Below, piece after piece: positions 11,695-23,280 of a stretch of 64,000 nucleotides of DNA (positions are counted from its first letter, which is position 1; each line of letters starts with the position of its first letter). The stretch is from Halocafeteria seosinensis. Lineage: Eukaryota > Sar > Bigyra > Bicosoecida. The notes below the pieces were generated by a model that was given only the letters and a program-made list of their open reading frames with translations, was not told the origin of the DNA and ran no database searches. The translations under genes and the position numbers were made by a program. Location: contig LVLI01000055.1 of assembly GCA_001687465.1 (NCBI GenBank), positions 1 through 64,000 on the forward strand. Reading direction: 5' to 3'.

Positions 11695-12261
11695 GCAACT
11701 TGTAATGAAAGAAAGGCAAGGAGTCGAGTTAGCTACAACCACAACTACAGATATGATCAGCGATGTTCACGTATGAATTAGCACACGAGGTAATTGTATT
11801 CCTTGCCTCCATTTATGTCCTCGAGTGCATCCTCGTGTCATCTCTTCTGGTTGTACCATTATAGAAGCGGTGCCCCCAGAACGATATCTGGCGAATGGAA
11901 GAGGAGGTAGCAATGAACATTCACAGCCATCTCAAAACTCATACCTACTGCTACGCATGCCACATTTCCGCCTTACCTCATATGCATGCTAGATTATGCT
12001 ATACACACTGGTAACAACATGTTATTGGCCCAGTAGTCGGGCTTGAAGTTGCCCCCGGTAGGTAGACGCGCCAAAACTGGTCCAAGTTTTGCACCACCCC
12101 TCGTTTTCGGCTCGTACAAGTGATACTCTGGGATCATCGATTGTCAGGGTTAACTCATACAATCGAGTACTATTCGAGCATTCGCATCCCATTTTTCTCA
12201 CGCAGTAGATAGTGTGTATACCTTGACTGAGTGGATTTCCTGCGAGCTCCGTTACAGCGCC
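11695..12261. other. Intergenic region
   Basis: Between the end of SEC61 gamma and the start of the coiled-coil gene, both on the plus strand. No coding frame, repeat or RNA gene is recognised. Confidence 0.4.
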
Positions 12262-13119
12262 ATGAGTGATCACAATGGCTACGACACCTATTCCCGGTCC
12301 CATACACCAGAGGGCAGTTTGGGAGGAAGTCGGCCTCAAACGACTGGGATAGATGACCGCGGACTACGCGCCACTTCGTCAGCGTCGTTCTCACGTATGG
12401 ATAGTGCTGCTGGACGAGACCGAGGACGCTTAGGATCCTCGTCGACTTCCTTGGGAGGAACTCGCCGAGGGGTTAAGCCGACGCTGGATAACCTCGAAAA
12501 TATTGTCCACGAGCATTCCGAACAACTCCGAAGACATGAGGAAGAAATCTCGGGAGTATGTGGGAATTTAGAGTTTTGGGCCACACAGTGTGGTACGTTC
12601 ACGTGTTTTGCTGTGTAACCCATCGCAGAAAAGCAAGGCTTCTCAAGAATACGTCGACGGATTGGAAGAACGTCTTCGCTCGTACATAGATGTAAGTGAG
12701 CACAACAGGCAGCTAGATTATCTTCTTTCGCTCAATTGCTGCCTTACCACACTACCCCGATTATCTGCGGCACTACAGGAAGTGCGCAATGAATTGTCTC
12801 AGAAACTTTCGGTGTTGTCCAATGAAGTTGGTCAGGTAGGTTAATTCTTTTGTCTGGTACCTATTAAATTTTCTCTCTTATTCAACATATGACATTTCCC
12901 TTCAGGTGCAAAAGCAACTGAATGTCCAGAAAGGCGAGTGTAACATTATGGCTCAGCAAAACAAGGATACTAATCGGTTCGTTGGTTTTTACAAACTATT
13001 TTATACAACGTGCTGTGTTTTCAAATCCCATTGACTTCGCATGCAGGAGGGTGATGGAGCTTTCGGATCAAGTACAGGAACTGTCTGTCGAGTTGTTGGG
13101 CGAGAATCGGCCGAGCTAG
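12262..13119 (+). CDS. Small coiled-coil protein, function unknown
   Basis: Exons 12262-12555, 12629-12691, 12779-12835, 12906-12976 and 13047-13119 give 185 aa; every junction keeps frame and the heptad pattern continues across them. Residues 1-75 are Ser/Gly/Arg-rich and probably disordered. From about residue 80 (TLDNLENIVHEHSEQLRRHEE) to the end the protein is predicted to be almost continuous coiled coil, including LEERLRSYID, LSQKLSVLSNEVGQVQKQL and MELSDQVQELSVELL. No family is recognised; cytoskeletal or basal-body proteins of this size look similar, but that is only resemblance in composition. Confidence 0.75.
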
Positions 13120-13385
13120 GATAACTTTAAAGTGTTATCTGAACATGCTAACGATCAGTATAGTAATGTTATTTCGGATTAGTATGTTCTTCGCTGCTGT
13201 AATGTAAATAGATATGGTGTAAATGAGAAACTCTTCAAATGAAGAAATTCCTGCATTCGATCAAATTTTGATGGACGCTTGGTTACACGGATGAGTGACG
13301 CGCTGTGACTGTCCACGCGACACAGCATATATTAAATGGTACACAGTATTTGTTAGTATCAGTAGTCACGTTTTGATTCCGTTTT

Positions 13386-14021
13386 ATGGAGCTCACTCGG
13401 TCTGCTAGAGTGTGTGGGTCATTCGAGGTATCGTTCTACTACAAATTATTTCACCGCCGAGTCAACAGAAGATATATGCACCCCTTAAGCGGAATGTCCA
13501 CGCATGAAGATGTCGACGCATCCGATGCAAATTACATGTTCCAAAGGCTTCAAAACCTGCTACACGAGTTTGGTCCAGAATTGCCGAGATGGATTGAAGA
13601 AATTGCACCCGGAATGCTCGACGAGTTGAGGGACCCAAACAACAGCGGTTTGGTGCAGCAAGCCATACACGAACTTGAAACCCTCCCGGAACCGGAATAT
13701 AGTCCCATCCAACGAATAAATGTTCTAAGGGAAGACCAAGAACATTTTCAAGAGACTTCAGAACCACTCGCCGTTCGCCTTTACGTGACAGTGGTCGCAG
13801 AAAACGCCCCTAATATTGTACGAGAAGTTGAAGTAACGTTTCCAGGTGATACCACTGCAGAAGAAGCAGATGAGATACTCGGGCTAATACAAGATCAAGT
13901 CGGGGCGGAAATACTTGAAGGTAAGCGTTTCAATCCCGCATTCTCCCGCTTCTCCAACCAAAACCAAGGCTTCGCAGACGCAGCATACAACCAAGAAGTG
14001 ATTTCAACCAATACGGTATAG
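13386..14021 (+). CDS. Conserved-looking acidic protein, function unknown
   Basis: An open frame of 211 codons starts at 13386; internal Met codons at 13476 and 13494 are alternative starts, and the protein-like part begins at the latter (MSTHEDVDASDANYMF). The body is acidic and helical (LLHEFGPELPRWIEEIAPGM, AIHELETLPEPEYSP), followed by a possible beta-rich stretch LAVRLYVTVVAENAPNIVREV. A GT-AG intron at 13921-13977 (57 nt, a multiple of three) may remove 19 residues; the frame stays open either way. The stop is 9 nt from the end of the convergent APH1 gene. No family recognised. Confidence 0.6.
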   Translation: MELTRSARVCGSFEVSFYYKLFHRRVNRRYMHPLSGMSTHEDVDASDANYMFQRLQNLLHEFGPELPRWIEEIAPGMLDELRDPNNSGLVQQAIHELETLPEPEYSPIQRINVLREDQEHFQETSEPLAVRLYVTVVAENAPNIVREVEVTFPGDTTAEEADEILGLIQDQVGAEILEGKRFNPAFSRFSNQNQGFADAAYNQEVISTNTV

Positions 14022-14030
14022 GAACCTTTT

Positions 14031-15158
14031 TTATGAAACAGAATTTGAGGGCGCAAAATGTGCTCCGATGCCTGTCCGATCTGCTGCCTCTTGTGATGCA
14101 AGAACGTGCCGAGCAACCACCAGTTTCCATGACAACACTAACATAACGAACGATAGAACACTTTGCAATATCATCATCAACGCACAAGAGTTTGTTCCGT
14201 ACCCAAGGGACTGTATTTTAGCCAGAACAGCATATCCAAATCCCAAGAAATATATTAAGAGACGACTGGCGTGGGTACTTACCAGAAAGGAAAATGCTAA
14301 ATGAGAAACTACCACTAGTCCCCATCGAAGGTACGACTTCCATCCCACCTTACGGTACGCGTCAAATGCCCAAATCATCATGCCCATATGGAGAACGTTC
14401 ACCAGCAGAGCATTCCCAGCTGCACCAAGCCGACAATAGAATAGAAACGACTTCTTCAAACAAGAAATATCATTGAACTCTTTTGCTTACCTGAAATATT
14501 GAAAACTGATAAATCATCGCAGCTAGACACCCGCACCGACTCCACACCTCCACCTTGAGAAATAATTGCTCCATACATTACTAAAGAGTGTGTTAATCCA
14601 AACCCTAGCCCCGATGCGATAGCCGAGGAGGCATCACTGAGCTGCGCAACTGATCCTTTGGGAAGGAGAGCTGGAAGGCGAAGCTCTACTCTGAGCCGAA
14701 GACAAAAATTTCGAGTCTACACTAAAAATCGCTCGAAGAACTTAAAACACCCCCACATACTTCATGTAAGCCTTAACAAACATATACCGAAAGAGCGCTT
14801 GACAGAGTATCGCTGCCACAATATGAAACTCGTGCACCTCCTGTATAACAAGTTTGAAGTGGAAATTCTTCGATACACGCCAAGATAAGCTGTTGGTCAG
14901 ATACGCACCTTGAGTGGAGGAATAGCTACCCAGATGATCGCCGCTAATAGCGCTGCCAGGAGCCAGAAGAACCCGCTGCAACCGGAATAGACAAGCAAGG
15001 ACATTGATCCAACACCTAAAACCTCGAATGACCGGAAAAAATTACCTGGTTATAGTGATAATGAAGAGTATAGAGCGAGGAGCGACGAACTGCAGCAGCA
15101 CCACAGCACTCGGACCGTAGGCAATCAATAGATTGCCGAGCAATCTCATCGCCCCCAT
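14031..15158 (-). CDS. APH1: Gamma-secretase subunit APH1
   Basis: Exons in gene order 15046-15158, 14909-14975, 14761-14840, 14491-14690, 14283-14419 and 14031-14210 encode 258 aa, the usual family size. APH1 is the seven-pass scaffold of gamma-secretase, the intramembrane protease built around presenilin. Supporting motifs are IAYGPSAVVLL at the N-terminus (family FGPA), GFFWLLAALLAAIIW, the EVHEF-to-FRYMFVKAYMK segment, the helix GLGFGLTHSL containing the GxxxG-type GLGFG core, and the two conserved histidines in VLHMGMMIW and VSHLAFSFL. Each intron (68-72 nt) is needed to keep these motifs in one frame. The third intron from the end was preferred over read-through because it restores HLAFSFLSLGYG, the normal family spacing. 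Confidence 0.93.
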
Positions 15159-15502
15159 TTCGAATACACCTTTCCCGGACACTGTACAGACTGAAACACC
15201 CCTCAAATGTCAATACTATTGTATACTCGATGAATACAACAAACTTCAACTTGGGACCAACCGTCGCGACTTTGGCTCGGAATACGGAAGTCTGGTGAAG
15301 CACCACTTTTCGGCTCCATTTTGTAGATGAACCCTGAAGGTGCGTGTACGTTTGAATTTAACTCGGAACAGGAGGTGATTACGGCAAAAGCCATCAGAGT
15401 TCGTGTATTCAAGGTTACTGGTACGCGATACGAACCTGGAATGGGGACAGGCTGGTGGCCACCACTCATACTGCAGTGATGCTATATCTCTTCGATTATT
15501 TA
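15159..15502. other. Intergenic region
   Basis: Between the start of APH1 and the end of the kelch gene, both on the minus strand. Should contain the APH1 promoter; no specific element recognised. Confidence 0.35.
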
Positions 15503-17629
15503 CTACGAAGTAGTCGGCGTCTTTTCGCCTTCCATATCGGGCTCTAGGAGACTACTGATATTGAGCTGCACAGCATCGTTCATACTCTTGCTGCCATTCC
15601 ATCCAGCTAACGCTACTAGGTCTCCTCCGATGGCTGTGAAAGAATGTCCATATCGTTTGCCTGTAATCACTATTTTTTTGCACTTGGTGAAGAAAGCAAG
15701 CAAGCAGGCAATTTTAGGGAAATACATACCGACCGGCTGGCCTGCTATTAGTGGCTGAGACCACATCATGTTGCCATCAGTTCCAGGAACGTCGAGTCTT
15801 GTGTCAAGGATCCATACATCGGGATGACGGCCGATGGGGACCTGAAAGTACATGCGTTTTGTATCAGAAGTCACAGCGGATTTCGCGCAGCGACAGTACA
15901 AAAGAACCTACCTCCTCTCCGCTATCGGCTACGGCTATACCAACAGGAGGGGGTAATTCGTCTGGGTGCAACGTATCGGGCACCTTTTGAATATCTGCAA
16001 GGGTAGCGGAGTGCGTCCAGTAAGCATTGCGTTGCCTTGAAAAGACGAAGCCGAACCGCTTACCTCTCTTGGAAGACATTTCGGAGGTAATTGATCGCTG
16101 TGCTGCCTTTGCTGCGGCAGGAGGTGCCTTAGATCTGGTGCCGTTATATCCTCCAAAAATTACCTGTGGTCAACAACAGGAGTTCCAAACCGAAAGAAAG
16201 AAAGAGGTTCATTGCGCTATAAAACTCACCATATAATGATCGACGAGTACGCATCCGTGGTCAAACCGACCGCTAGGGTATTCACCGGTCACTTTGGGTC
16301 TGTGACAGCAGCCAACAAGGTTTGACAAACATACAGAGAGAAGCACACAGAGGACCTCCTACACACCTCGTCCATGCCATCTGATGCATATCTAATTGAC
16401 GCAAGTCACCAAGATACTCTGGCCATCCGCCTTGGGTCATTGCCCAGCTGCAAAGTAGAATTGGACTTAATGGTACTCCCTTTTCTATGAAAATGCAACC
16501 GCATTCAGCTTACCCTCCAAACACGAGTATTCTCCCATCCTCTGTCATTGCCATGGAATGGCCATGGCGTGCAGTCGGTTTTGGTCCACCGATCTTAGGT
16601 CTCATCCAACTTCGGGCAGCTGCAACTCACTCCTTGTGTTGATAAAATCCCAACCAGAATAGCATAAGCAATACCTACAGACGCTATAAACCCAAAAATC
16701 ATTGTAACAAGTCTTGCCATCCCATCCACCAAAGATCGCTATCTTCGCTCCTACCGCACAAGCATCATGATTAAAGCTGCAATCACAAGTAGTGAATCCA
16801 CAACAACACCGTTTCTCCAATCATGGCGCACACATACCGTTCAACGGGGGGAGCAGAAGCACTGGGCAATAAACTCCAAGCCCAATTTTCAACATCGAGG
16901 CACCAAAGATCATTATATAGCATTTTATTAGGCCCCTTTCCCCCGAAAATATATATCTGTATAGGTGTCGAAAACCGGCTATTCAGGCAAATGAGTCTTA
17001 CTGTTGAATGCCAGGAAGTTATCGCACCTTGTAATCAATCACCGTTGCCGAGTGTCCATATCGGGGCCCTGGACCTCGCCCAGCACACTTGGGGTTGTGC
17101 CATGTCATCGTATCAATATCAATAGCCCAAACATCCTGCGCGAGACCGCACATTTTATAGACTGCATGCAACAGAGATCTTGACGGTGGCGTCGCTCACG
17201 TTCAAGTACTGGAATTTGCCTCCATCTCCGAAGTAGTGTCCTCCAAACAGCACCAGCAAGTTACCCACTAAGGATGCAGTATGACCACCTCGTGCCGGTG
17301 GTGCCTTTCCTGTATAGTGCTCATTAAATGGCGGTATAATGCACATCTTCACAAAAGACACGTTCTACCTTCGTACCTGAAAAGGTCGGATGGCTCCAGG
17401 ACAAGATAGGCGTATCACTGAGATCCACTTCCTGTTGGCTGGAGCCCTGTACACCTGTCTGAGGGGCTCCAGCTTCCGCGGCGGCATCTTGTTGGGACAC
17501 ATGACTGTATTCGTGTGCGATTTGTGAATGGGATTCATACACCGAAGAGCTGCTATACGCCATAACATCCCCTTCTTCATGGTAACTTTCAGCGGCCATT
17601 TCGGCCGGATATTGCCCACTGGAATCCAT
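15503..17629 (-). CDS. Kelch-repeat beta-propeller protein
   Basis: Twelve exons in gene order: 17377-17629, 17200-17309, 17043-17135, 16838-16956, 16679-16776, 16514-16619, 16367-16447, 16230-16299, 16064-16163, 15912-15994, 15730-15841 and 15503-15660; 460 aa. Residues 1-85 are Ser/Glu-rich and disordered. The rest is a propeller with at least six kelch units, seen as ARGGHTAS...LVLFGG, RYGHSAT-IYIFGGKG, FNHDACAVGAKIAIFGGWDG, ARHGHSMA...ILVFGG, GRFDHGC...VIFGGYNG and RYGHSFTAIGGDLVALAGWNG, each followed by a D-W or similar strand. Most introns fall inside repeats. Kelch propellers bind partners such as actin or act as E3-ligase adaptors, but no BTB, F-box or other effector domain is present here, so the role is open. 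Confidence 0.9.
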
Positions 17630-18145
17630 CTTGAAAACTACTGGAGGGGCTTTAATCGAGGCAATATCGGCCTCGAAACAGCGTGATTCCTGGATTAACG
17701 CTTCTAACCGTCGCGCGAGGAGTCAAGTTGCTGCCGGGAAAATCCAATTTTCAGTCCAATAGCTCTGCCGAAATTTTTATGACCCTTGTACAATATCAAC
17801 TAAAAAAAAATACGCTCCTACAATGCGTAGCTCTCTCGCATCGCCCACAATGCTCGCTTTCGCACACAAGGTGGAAGCCGCACCATGGTGCGGCTAAGGT
17901 CCGGGCTCTACCCGACTTCACCGGGACCTTGCCCACCCCATATCCGCGCCTTCAACAGGAAACTGGGGAAGGGAATGTCCATTCAAAGCCCATTTTAGCC
18001 CCATTGGCGTCCTAGAGAAGGATTGTCTTTGGTCCTACCGGATTCTCTGTGTTTTTTTCTATACCATGAACACCAAGACATACGAGAAACGGCGCTGAGA
18101 AAGCCAAACTAAGCCTGAAAACTTTACCAGAGGAGGAGAGGGAAA
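17630..18145. other. Intergenic region between divergent genes
   Basis: Separates the start codons of the kelch gene (minus) and the large disordered protein gene (plus); both promoters are expected here. A short A-rich run occurs around 17804. Nothing else recognised. Confidence 0.35.
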
Positions 18146-21135
18146 ATGCCTATTCTGCGCAGTTTATTTGGCCAGAAAGGCTCTTCAGACAGCTCTTACA
18201 GCAGTTCCAGTGCGACCCAAGGCTCCTCATCGCACTCTCTACCCCCTACCACATCTACGGGGTACATCTCTGACGGAAACAAAGCGTCAGGAGACAATTT
18301 TGCGGCCTCGTCTTCCTCGTTACCTCCGAACCGGGAGGCCCCAACGGAGCGAATTAACTCTCATAGCGCTCAACATGACGATTATGACGCTCTCTATCAC
18401 GTTCCAGAGTCTTCTACGACCTCTACGGCAGCTACAGAGAGAAATGTTGGAGCGAGGAATGCGCTCATGAATCCGGGAGAATGGGCCAAATCCCTTGGAA
18501 AGTGGTTCTCGAGGGCGTCAGACGCGCTTCCGTCCCGACAACGTGTAGCACAATCTGCTCGACAGACATGGGAAGCAACTCAGACGGCATGGAATGAATT
18601 ATCACAGGAGCAAAAAATCCGCATGATTGCGCTAGCGTTTGCAAGTGCAGCCGTCGTGGTATGTCTGCCGCATATCCACGGTTACCACAAGCTTCGCCAT
18701 TTCAAAAACTCTCTTGTGTGTATATACAGGTCTTAGTGGCTCGAGGTGGTCCGCGTCTTCTTTCCCAGAAGAAGAAAGGACTTTACAAGCGTCACAGAAA
18801 AACGAAATACAAAAAGACAGCAGAAAATGACGCTGATAAGAGTGATGCGTGCGAACGAGGGCATGAAATCATTCGAGAGGCAAAGAGCCCTGCCCGCGAA
18901 ACAAATGGGGGTAGTGGTCCATCGAGAACCCGAGGGTCTGCCTTATATAATGTGTTCTTTAATCGCGATCGACAGTCTATGGATCAAGCTAGTGGAGATT
19001 CGCTGCATAACGTTGAGGACTCTGAATCGGCTGTCAGTGTGAAGACCGAAGAGCCAAATGGCAGCCAAAATGGAGTACACGAAACAGACACTCCTCCTCG
19101 TCCTCTTGAGAACCCACCCATCGTTCAGCGGAAACATCATCATCGGCATAATCATATGGATCATCCTGTCGGCACCAAGATTGAACGAGATTCCGATTTT
19201 CTTGCGTCTAAAGTCGCTTCCGCGTATACCGGTGCCTTCGTCCTCCCCTTCCATCTACGAAGAGGGACGAAACCCTCAACTGAGTCTGAAACCAACGATC
19301 GCCAAAACCGAACAAAGGCGACAGTCAATCCCGATGCTACCCCAAAGTCGCATAAGAGGCACACTACAACGGCCTCTGCTGGTCCTTCGGAAGTGAGATC
19401 AGTTGAAGCGGAGAAGGCAGTGCCGAACTACCGTATTGACACCAGCAAGGTTGTTGCCCGTCCAGAGCCGACTACCCACGCTTCACTGGCTAACTCCGTA
19501 GTCAAGAATCCGAGGGGTTGGCTTGATGTTCCGGAGTATAACCCGAAGCAGTATTTGACCCCGAGTAACATGCCTGTTTCCTTCGGAAGCATGTCTCAGA
19601 CGAGCAAGGTATCTGATGGATACAGAAGTTTGGACGATGCAAGGGGAGGCAACCCGGCGATAAGGCCGGGAGAGCCATCAGATTCAGCGTCTGTGCTGGA
19701 ACGCGCTAGTGTTTCCCCATTGGCAGAAAAGTCCCATAGACGAATGCTGACCCAGGAAAACCGGCCGTTTGCTCCAAAAGCCACGAGCCATTCTGCAGAC
19801 AGCTATTCTCATCGGTACAGGTCTACAACGGCACAATACTCCAGGACATACGAAACGTACGCATTTACGGGTTCTATCTCCAGTCGTATAGGCAATGGGC
19901 CTGCCGTTGTCCATGCTCCTAGCGCTTATGGCACTGCCTATACCAAAGACCCTCACAGAAGCTATGTTGAACGCTCTGCCGGGTTTTACCAAACTAGTCG
20001 TTACGAGAATGGTTGGAAGTCCAACCGGTGGTCGGCCCCAAGGCATAATTCAGGTGCACTTTCACGGAGTCAACTTGAAGATAATCCACCAAGAGTTGGT
20101 ACGGGCGAAAAGGCGCTTTCAACCTCTGCCATTCATCGCACACCTGTTGCAAACCGACGGACGCATGTTTTTACTGACGATGAGGTTGACCAACACCAAC
20201 ACAGGTTCATGGGATCCTTGTCTCCTGGACGGGCCCCTGCCACCCGTCGCAATTCCCACGACGTACGACGCTCGTTAATGGAAGACGATTTTGAAACAGA
20301 ACCGGGATCAGACAGCCGATCTGAAATAGGACAGCACGATGGTGTGGTACTTCCTCGCCACGGAAAGGGTAAACGAGGTGTCGCCGGCAACCGCATCCGG
20401 GGCGGTGTTGACACGGGGGTGAGCTTTGGATTGGGACCGGGAAGAAGACAGCAGCAACAAAATGTTAGCGAACCTAACCGGAAACGACAACAGCAGACTA
20501 CCAGAGCTGTCCGGAGAATTACTGAAGTGCCTCCTGGTGTTGATGAAAGTGAATCTCTAGCAAATTCTCAAAGGCAATCGCCTTCCCCGAAGCCCCCGGC
20601 TTTACCTCCCCGACATGGTCCTGAAGCAGAGGAGGCTGCTAGAGTGCGACGAGAACGTGCTGATGCTCAGATAACGGAGCGGTATGTTAATGACAATGAC
20701 AATGCTGTAGAGAACACCGGACACGAAGGACCGTATTCGGGGAATGGTGATCATTTAAGCAACGGTGTAAATTATACAAGTGAGCGAACGGATCAAAACG
20801 GGGAGGCTCCGCCAATGAGAGAGGCAAATGTTGACGACTATTCGTCTAAGGGAAACACGTTTATAACCGACAGGGAAAATAACTTCTCGGACTTCTCTTT
20901 TGCCAACGGAACTGCTGAGTCCGCACAATACCTGAAACGTGGAACCACTGGTCACTTCAAACAGGAAGATGGATCAGTGGAGTCGGCAGCATCCCAAAGC
21001 CCATCTCCTTTTCACAACTCCAATAATAGTAATGGCCCCGAAAACGGAAATGTAAGCAGAGGATCTCCTGATTCTCCCACCGATTTGGACCATATCACTC
21101 GGACACTAGGGCACCGACTCCGGAAGAGCGAGTAA
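18146..21135 (+). CDS. Large disordered single-span membrane protein, function unknown
   Basis: Exons 18146-18658 and 18730-21135 encode 972 aa. Residues 1-110 are Ser/Thr-rich. Residues about 111-160 form a helical segment (NPGEWAKSLGKWFSRASDAL, then ARQTWEATQTAWNELSQEQK). One hydrophobic span follows (IALAFASAAVVVLVARGG), with the intron inside it, and then a strongly basic patch (LLSQKKKGLYKRHRKTKYKK). The remaining 780 residues are low-complexity, rich in Ser, Arg, Asn, Pro and Tyr, with a Gln-rich stretch near 740 and a proline cluster SPKPPALPPRHG that could bind SH3 domains. This suggests a membrane anchor with a long flexible cytoplasmic or lumenal tail. No family recognised. Confidence 0.75.
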
Positions 21136-21166
21136 AACGTGGTTTGTTGCTTAGACACCGGCCATG

Positions 21167-22213
21167 TCAACCCTTTGTATTGTATGCTGGATTGTCCTGA
21201 TTCATGGGATTCTCGGGGCTCTTTTTCCACTGCAAGAAACGATGACACCACAACACACAAATCAACAGTGCGCGACTTTATACGCGACAATGCGTTTGGT
21301 CTCTCACCATTTTGAACAGTTTATTCTTCCGCTGCTGATGGCGAAGCTGGGGGAACTCTTCCTTCAACTTTGGCATTTCTCTCTCTTCGAAGGCACGGTA
21401 CGCCTGCATCGCAATATGCGTAATGACGACTACATCAAAGAGATAACTTCATAAGGAACCTACAGCTTTGGCACGCCGCTCAGGATGGCGATCTACGCCA
21501 GCAGCTGGTGCACCTGCTCCTCCTGCAGCTCCACTGTCGCTCGTAGTTAGTGATTCCAAGGCAGCGTCCAATCCAGAAGCTGCGGGTCGGAGAATATAGA
21601 ATGCACCTTGCAGATTCCAGAACATTGCTTTCTTTTATACAGTTACTTACCCCAAACGTCCTCCGCCGCTGATTCTTTTATCTTTATCTCGTCCCCTCTC
21701 TCTTCCACGGCTTTCTCTCTGCGCTCAGCCACCTTGTCTGTGCCTCGTGCCGCCGGTGCCACTGCGTACCAAACCATCATGGTTAAAGAGGCAGACCACT
21801 TTAGAGTTGTATCGGACGTACCTGCTGCTGCGGATGCACTTGCGGGAGAGACTGATGGTCCGGAAGGACCAGATGATTTCCCTTTGGCTTTCTTAAGGCG
21901 GGCCAGTTCCTTCTCATCCTCTTCTTTCTGCTGAGCTTTCAGCGCTTCCCATCTTTCTTTCTCCTCCTGTTTACGCCGTTCCTCTTCGGCTTTCTTCTGC
22001 GCACGCTTATTAGCGCCTTTCTGCCATTCAGCTTCCCGCTGACGTTCTAACTCGCGTTCACGCTCTAGTTCCTTCTCCTTCTGCAGAGTTCTCACTAAGC
22101 ATTCCACTCTCACTGTCAATGGCCTTTGGTACACTTACGCGAGCTTTCTCTTTCTGTTCCTTAGCTTTTAACCCTCGAGTATCTTCTCCCCAGTTTTTCT
22201 TCTTTTTGGGCAT
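21167..22213 (-). CDS. CCDC124: CCDC124 / Lso2-like ribosome-associated protein
   Basis: Exons in gene order 22139-22213, 21822-22080, 21651-21761, 21464-21579, 21308-21403 and 21167-21229 encode 239 aa. CCDC124 (yeast Lso2 is related) binds the ribosomal A-site region and protects idle ribosomes during recovery from starvation. The match rests on the start MPKKKKNWGED, a long Lys/Glu/Arg coiled region (EEERRKQEEKERWEALKAQQ), then the diagnostic DRHPERRAKAAYRAFEEREM, PKLKEEFPQLRHQQ and the C-terminal WKKSPENPMNQDNPAYN. The last motif sits on its own 63-nt exon, found from the splice acceptor. The gene ends 31 nt from the convergent upstream neighbour. Confidence 0.95.
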
Positions 22214-23280
22214 TGTGGATAATTCCAGAATGACTCATTCATGCACGATAACTGGAGCATTCACTACCACCATACAGTGTGGAATCGGATCATAAGGAAA
22301 TCCTTGCGTCCAAAATTGCTCTAGGGGAAAATCTTTACCGGAACAGAAAGTCCCGCGGAAGTTGTATAGAATTCTTTCCCTTACACGATTCCTTCAAAAG
22401 CGATTGGGAACTAACATTTCGGAAGCGGCTTTCCTGGAAGCCAAATGTTTGTTTGAACTCCCTGGACAACAAACATTTCGCAGGCTTGAGAAGAAGATGC
22501 AGTACGGGGACCGTATACACGAGACTGCAGAGCTACAAAGAGCTTCTCGCTATTCACGAGAACGCCATTGGCTGAGGCTCTTGGATTCCTTCCTCAGCAT
22601 CACACTTTGAGGAACTGTGACACTGTGAGGGACGATTGACTGTTCCTCTTTGAAGGGTGACTCATTGACTCCGGAGTTATTGGCGCAGTGAGGAAGTCAC
22701 TGTTCCAGTTTTTTCTCAGGTATACTAAACGAACATCTTACTAGGAAACCCATGCTAATATAAATTGACTTGCGAATCGTGATAAGCGTGGCTCAGAGGT
22801 TTCATCAACGTGAGTCACACTTTAGCGGTTTCTGGGTCACACAGGTTCCGTTTAACAAATAGCACTTTTCCGTGTCCTTTTCCACCATTCCTCACGTTTT
22901 CTACTGCCACTATAGTACATGCTATTTTGGATCCGACCGGTTCCGTAAAGCGCAGAGGCTCAATTCCTGTGGGCACGCGGGGATCTATCCTAACAACTCC
23001 CGAAATGGTGACTGGGCGGGGATCCGGGCGGAGAAGAAAGAAACTGTGCCTTTTATCGAAGTTTATAAGAAGTTTGATGGATTGTTGACAGCCAGGCTGC
23101 CAGCTCCATGAAAGTTCGGTCGTGCATGCATGCTTCCCATCTTGTCATTCTTCCTGTGGAAGGAGCAATTTGGGAGTGAAGAGAAAGAGGTGATGCATGC
23201 ATCTTTTCCTCTCATCCTTGTACGACACTACAAAGAAGGACATTTTCATCCATCCGCTTTTCTTAAAGTCTCCCACAAGG
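22214..23280. other. Intergenic region
   Basis: About 1 kb between divergent CCDC124 and the polytopic membrane protein. Several short frames occur on both strands but lack protein character. Probably regulatory; nothing specific is seen. Confidence 0.35.

Noticed and set aside
14211-14282. Uninterrupted 142-codon frame over the end of APH1
   Set aside because: A strong GTAAGT...ACAG intron of 72 nt lies in it; removal restores usual APH1 spacing after the second conserved His.
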